64,000 nt of DNA. It comes from Nocardiopsis flavescens (GTDB lineage: Bacteria; Actinomycetota; Actinomycetes; Streptosporangiales; Streptosporangiaceae). The stretch covers positions 186,001 through 250,000 of the forward strand of contig NZ_FQZK01000005.1 of NCBI RefSeq assembly GCF_900141985.1. The letters are read 5' to 3'. How positions within the stretch are numbered: the first letter of the stretch is position 1; each line of letters opens with the position of its first letter. A model generated the notes under the pieces. The model made no database searches. It had not been told where the DNA came from and saw only the letters and a program-made list of their open reading frames with translations. Of the stretch, positions 62,522 to 64,000 are shown in pieces. The position numbers and the translations under genes are program-made.

Positions 62522-63721
62522 TCAGCCCAGGAGGTCCCGGGTCCCGTCCGCGTCCACGGCCGCCTTCTGCGCGGTCCACTCGCGCGCCCGCTCGCTGAGC
62601 GAGAACCCCAGGCCCGGGCGGTCGGGGACGCGCATCCGCCCGTCCGCGATCTCCAGCCGCTCCTCGAAGAGCGGCTGCAACCAGTCGAAGTGCTCCACCC
62701 ACGGGTCGATCTCGTAGGCCGCCGCCAGGTGCAGGTGGATCTCCATGGCGAAGTGCGGGGCCATGCGCACCCCGGCCCGCCTGCCCCGCGCCATGATCTC
62801 CAGGAAGGGGGTGATCCCGCCGACGCGCGGGGCGTCCGGCTGCATGAAGTCCACCGCCCCGGCCCGCAGCAGCTCCTCGTGCTCCGCGACGCTGGTGAGC
62901 ATCTCGCCGGTGGCGATCGGCGTGGCCAGCTCCCGGGCCAGGGCCGCGTGCCCCTCGGCGTCGTAGGCGTCCAGCGGCTCCTCGATCCAGACCAGGTCGA
63001 ACTCCTCCAGCAGGCGCCCCATGCGCACCGCCGTGCTCCGGTTCCACTGCTGGTTGGCGTCCACCATGAGCGGGAAGTCGCCCAGCTCCTCGCGGACGGC
63101 GGCCACCCGGGCGAGGTCGACCCGCCGGTCGGGGTGCCCGACCTTGATCTTGATCCCGCCGATGCCCGCGGCCCGGGCGGCCCGGGTGTTCTCCACGACC
63201 TGCTCCAGCGGGGAGGACAGGAAGCCGCCGGAGGTGTTGTAGCAGTCCACCGCGTCCCGGTGCGCGCCGAGCAGCTTGGCCAGGGGCAGTCCGGCGCGCT
63301 TGGCCTTGAGGTCCCACAGCGCGATGTCCATGGCGGCGATCGCCTGCACGGCCAGGCCGCTGCGGCCCACGGACGCCCCCGCCCACACCAGGCGGGTCCA
63401 CAGGCGCTGGATGTCGCTGGGGTCCTCGCCGACGAGTTCGTGGGCGACCTCGCGGGCGTGGGCGTACTGGCCCGGTCCCCCCGCCCGCTTGGAGTAGGTG
63501 TAGCCGATCCCCTCCAGGCCCTCCTCGGTGCGGATCTCGGCGAACAGCATCGACACCGAGGTGAGCGGCCGCTGGCGGCCGGTGAGCACCTTGGCGTCGC
63601 TGATGGGCGCGGCCAGCGGGAGGTCGACGCGGGAGAGGGTCACGGAGGCGATCCGGTCGGCGGCGCCGCCGGGCCCTCCCGCGGTGCGCAGGGCCTCGCC
63701 GGACGGGGACGGAGTGTTCAT
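62522..63721 (-). CDS. Enolase-superfamily sugar-acid dehydratase (talarate/galactarate dehydratase-like)
   Basis: The 399-residue protein has the mandelate-racemase subgroup catalytic set: K191 and K193 in GGIKIKVGHPDRR, metal ligands D221, E247 and E273 (LMVDANQQW, IEEPLDAYD, TGEML), and the general base H323 in MAPHFAMEIH. The KxK and the HPD-rich segment match L-talarate/galactarate dehydratase. It is 27 bp behind a glucarate dehydratase gene, supporting a role in hexarate catabolism. Confidence 0.88.
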   Translation of the reverse strand: MNTPSPSGEALRTAGGPGGAADRIASVTLSRVDLPLAAPISDAKVLTGRQRPLTSVSMLFAEIRTEEGLEGIGYTYSKRAGGPGQYAHAREVAHELVGEDPSDIQRLWTRLVWAGASVGRSGLAVQAIAAMDIALWDLKAKRAGLPLAKLLGAHRDAVDCYNTSGGFLSSPLEQVVENTRAARAAGIGGIKIKVGHPDRRVDLARVAAVREELGDFPLMVDANQQWNRSTAVRMGRLLEEFDLVWIEEPLDAYDAEGHAALARELATPIATGEMLTSVAEHEELLRAGAVDFMQPDAPRVGGITPFLEIMARGRRAGVRMAPHFAMEIHLHLAAAYEIDPWVEHFDWLQPLFEERLEIADGRMRVPDRPGLGFSLSERAREWTAQKAAVDADGTRDLLG

Positions 63722-63748
63722 CAGGGCTCCAAGGGGAAGGGGCGGGTG

Positions 63749-64000
63749 TCAGCGCACCAGGGCCGGGCGGTCGGGATCGAAGGTCCATCCCGGGATCAGG
63801 TACTGCATCGCGGCGGCGTCGTCGCGCGCTCCCAGGCCGTGCTCCAGGTAGAGCCGGTGGGCCGCGTCCAGGGCCTCGCGGTCCAGTTCCACGCCCAGCC
63901 CGGGTGCGGTCGGAACGGTGATCGCCCCGTCCTCGATGCGCGGCGGCCGACGGGTCAGCGCCTGCCCGTCCTGCCAGATCCAGTGCGTGTCCAGGGCGGT
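63749..64000 (-). CDS. gudD: Glucarate dehydratase (C-terminal part, cut by window edge)
   Basis: The last 83 residues are visible. [35 protein letters not shown] and the terminal [10 protein letters not shown] are the conserved end of glucarate dehydratase. The enzyme makes 5-keto-4-deoxyglucarate. It is the first visible gene of an operon with the talarate/galactarate dehydratase-like gene, whose start is 27 bp away. Confidence 0.88.
   Translation of the reverse strand, partial: TALDTHWIWQDGQALTRRPPRIEDGAITVPTAPGLGVELDREALDAAHRLYLEHGLGARDDAAAMQYLIPGWTFDPDRPALVR

Overview
The window is about 70% or more G+C, uses GTG and TTG starts freely, and encodes sortase-anchored surface proteins, DUF1269, LuxR-type two-component pairs, snapalysin, an AA10 lytic polysaccharide monooxygenase with a CebR/CelR-type operator, and a long-form ArgG. 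This is the signature of a soil-type actinomycete chromosome (Streptomyces/Nocardiopsis/Thermobifida range; genus is inference). I see no phage, insertion sequence, CRISPR array, rRNA or tRNA. Many genes have a TANNNT or CANNNT -10 box ending 6-7 nt before the start codon, so leaderless transcription looks common.

The most interesting locus is 498-6899. A promoter and a cobalamin riboswitch precede five translationally coupled genes: a sortase-anchored alpha/alpha-barrel protein of the squalene-cyclase-repeat type, a membrane-tethered DUF4430 (transcobalamin C-terminal-like) protein, and a complete ECF importer (T subunit, fused double ATPase, S subunit). The first two genes correspond to the two domains of animal intrinsic factor/transcobalamin, carried on separate polypeptides. 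I read the operon as a surface-capture and uptake system for vitamin B12.

6.9-24 kb: a DctA-type symporter; an NmrA-like protein divergent from an AraC regulator; a TauD-type dioxygenase; a methyltransferase; DUF1269; a GlxA-type regulator with its cysteine hydrolase; GNAT, HTH and LLM-oxidoreductase genes (the last frameshifted); an endonuclease/exonuclease/phosphatase-family protein; a LysR regulator divergent from a CurA-like reductase plus aldo/keto reductase; an alpha/beta hydrolase; a phosphotransferase. 24-33 kb: a TetR regulator with two perfect operators facing a DUF418 membrane protein, then a nucleotidyltransferase-fold protein, GNAT, BenE, a methyltransferase, an IsdG/MhuD-like heme-degrading enzyme with a His-Gly tract, an SDR and a SolA-like oxidase.

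33-46 kb: an orphan CebR-like site; an MFS exporter preceded by a 21-codon leader ORF; the AA10 enzyme; a NarL-type two-component pair; a heptad-repeat protein; an MFS exporter; an iron-box-controlled siderophore-binding lipoprotein; an ArsR regulator divergent from another MFS; a secreted GHL10-type glycosidase; an alpha/beta hydrolase. 46-64 kb: argG, an AraC/DUF2000 pair, an LPRTG surface protein, furA-katG, a CPBP protease, a CPBP-kinase-regulator operon, a methyltransferase, a metallo-beta-lactamase-fold hydrolase, a small unknown protein, snapalysin, and the start of a galactarate/glucarate dehydratase operon that runs off the right edge.
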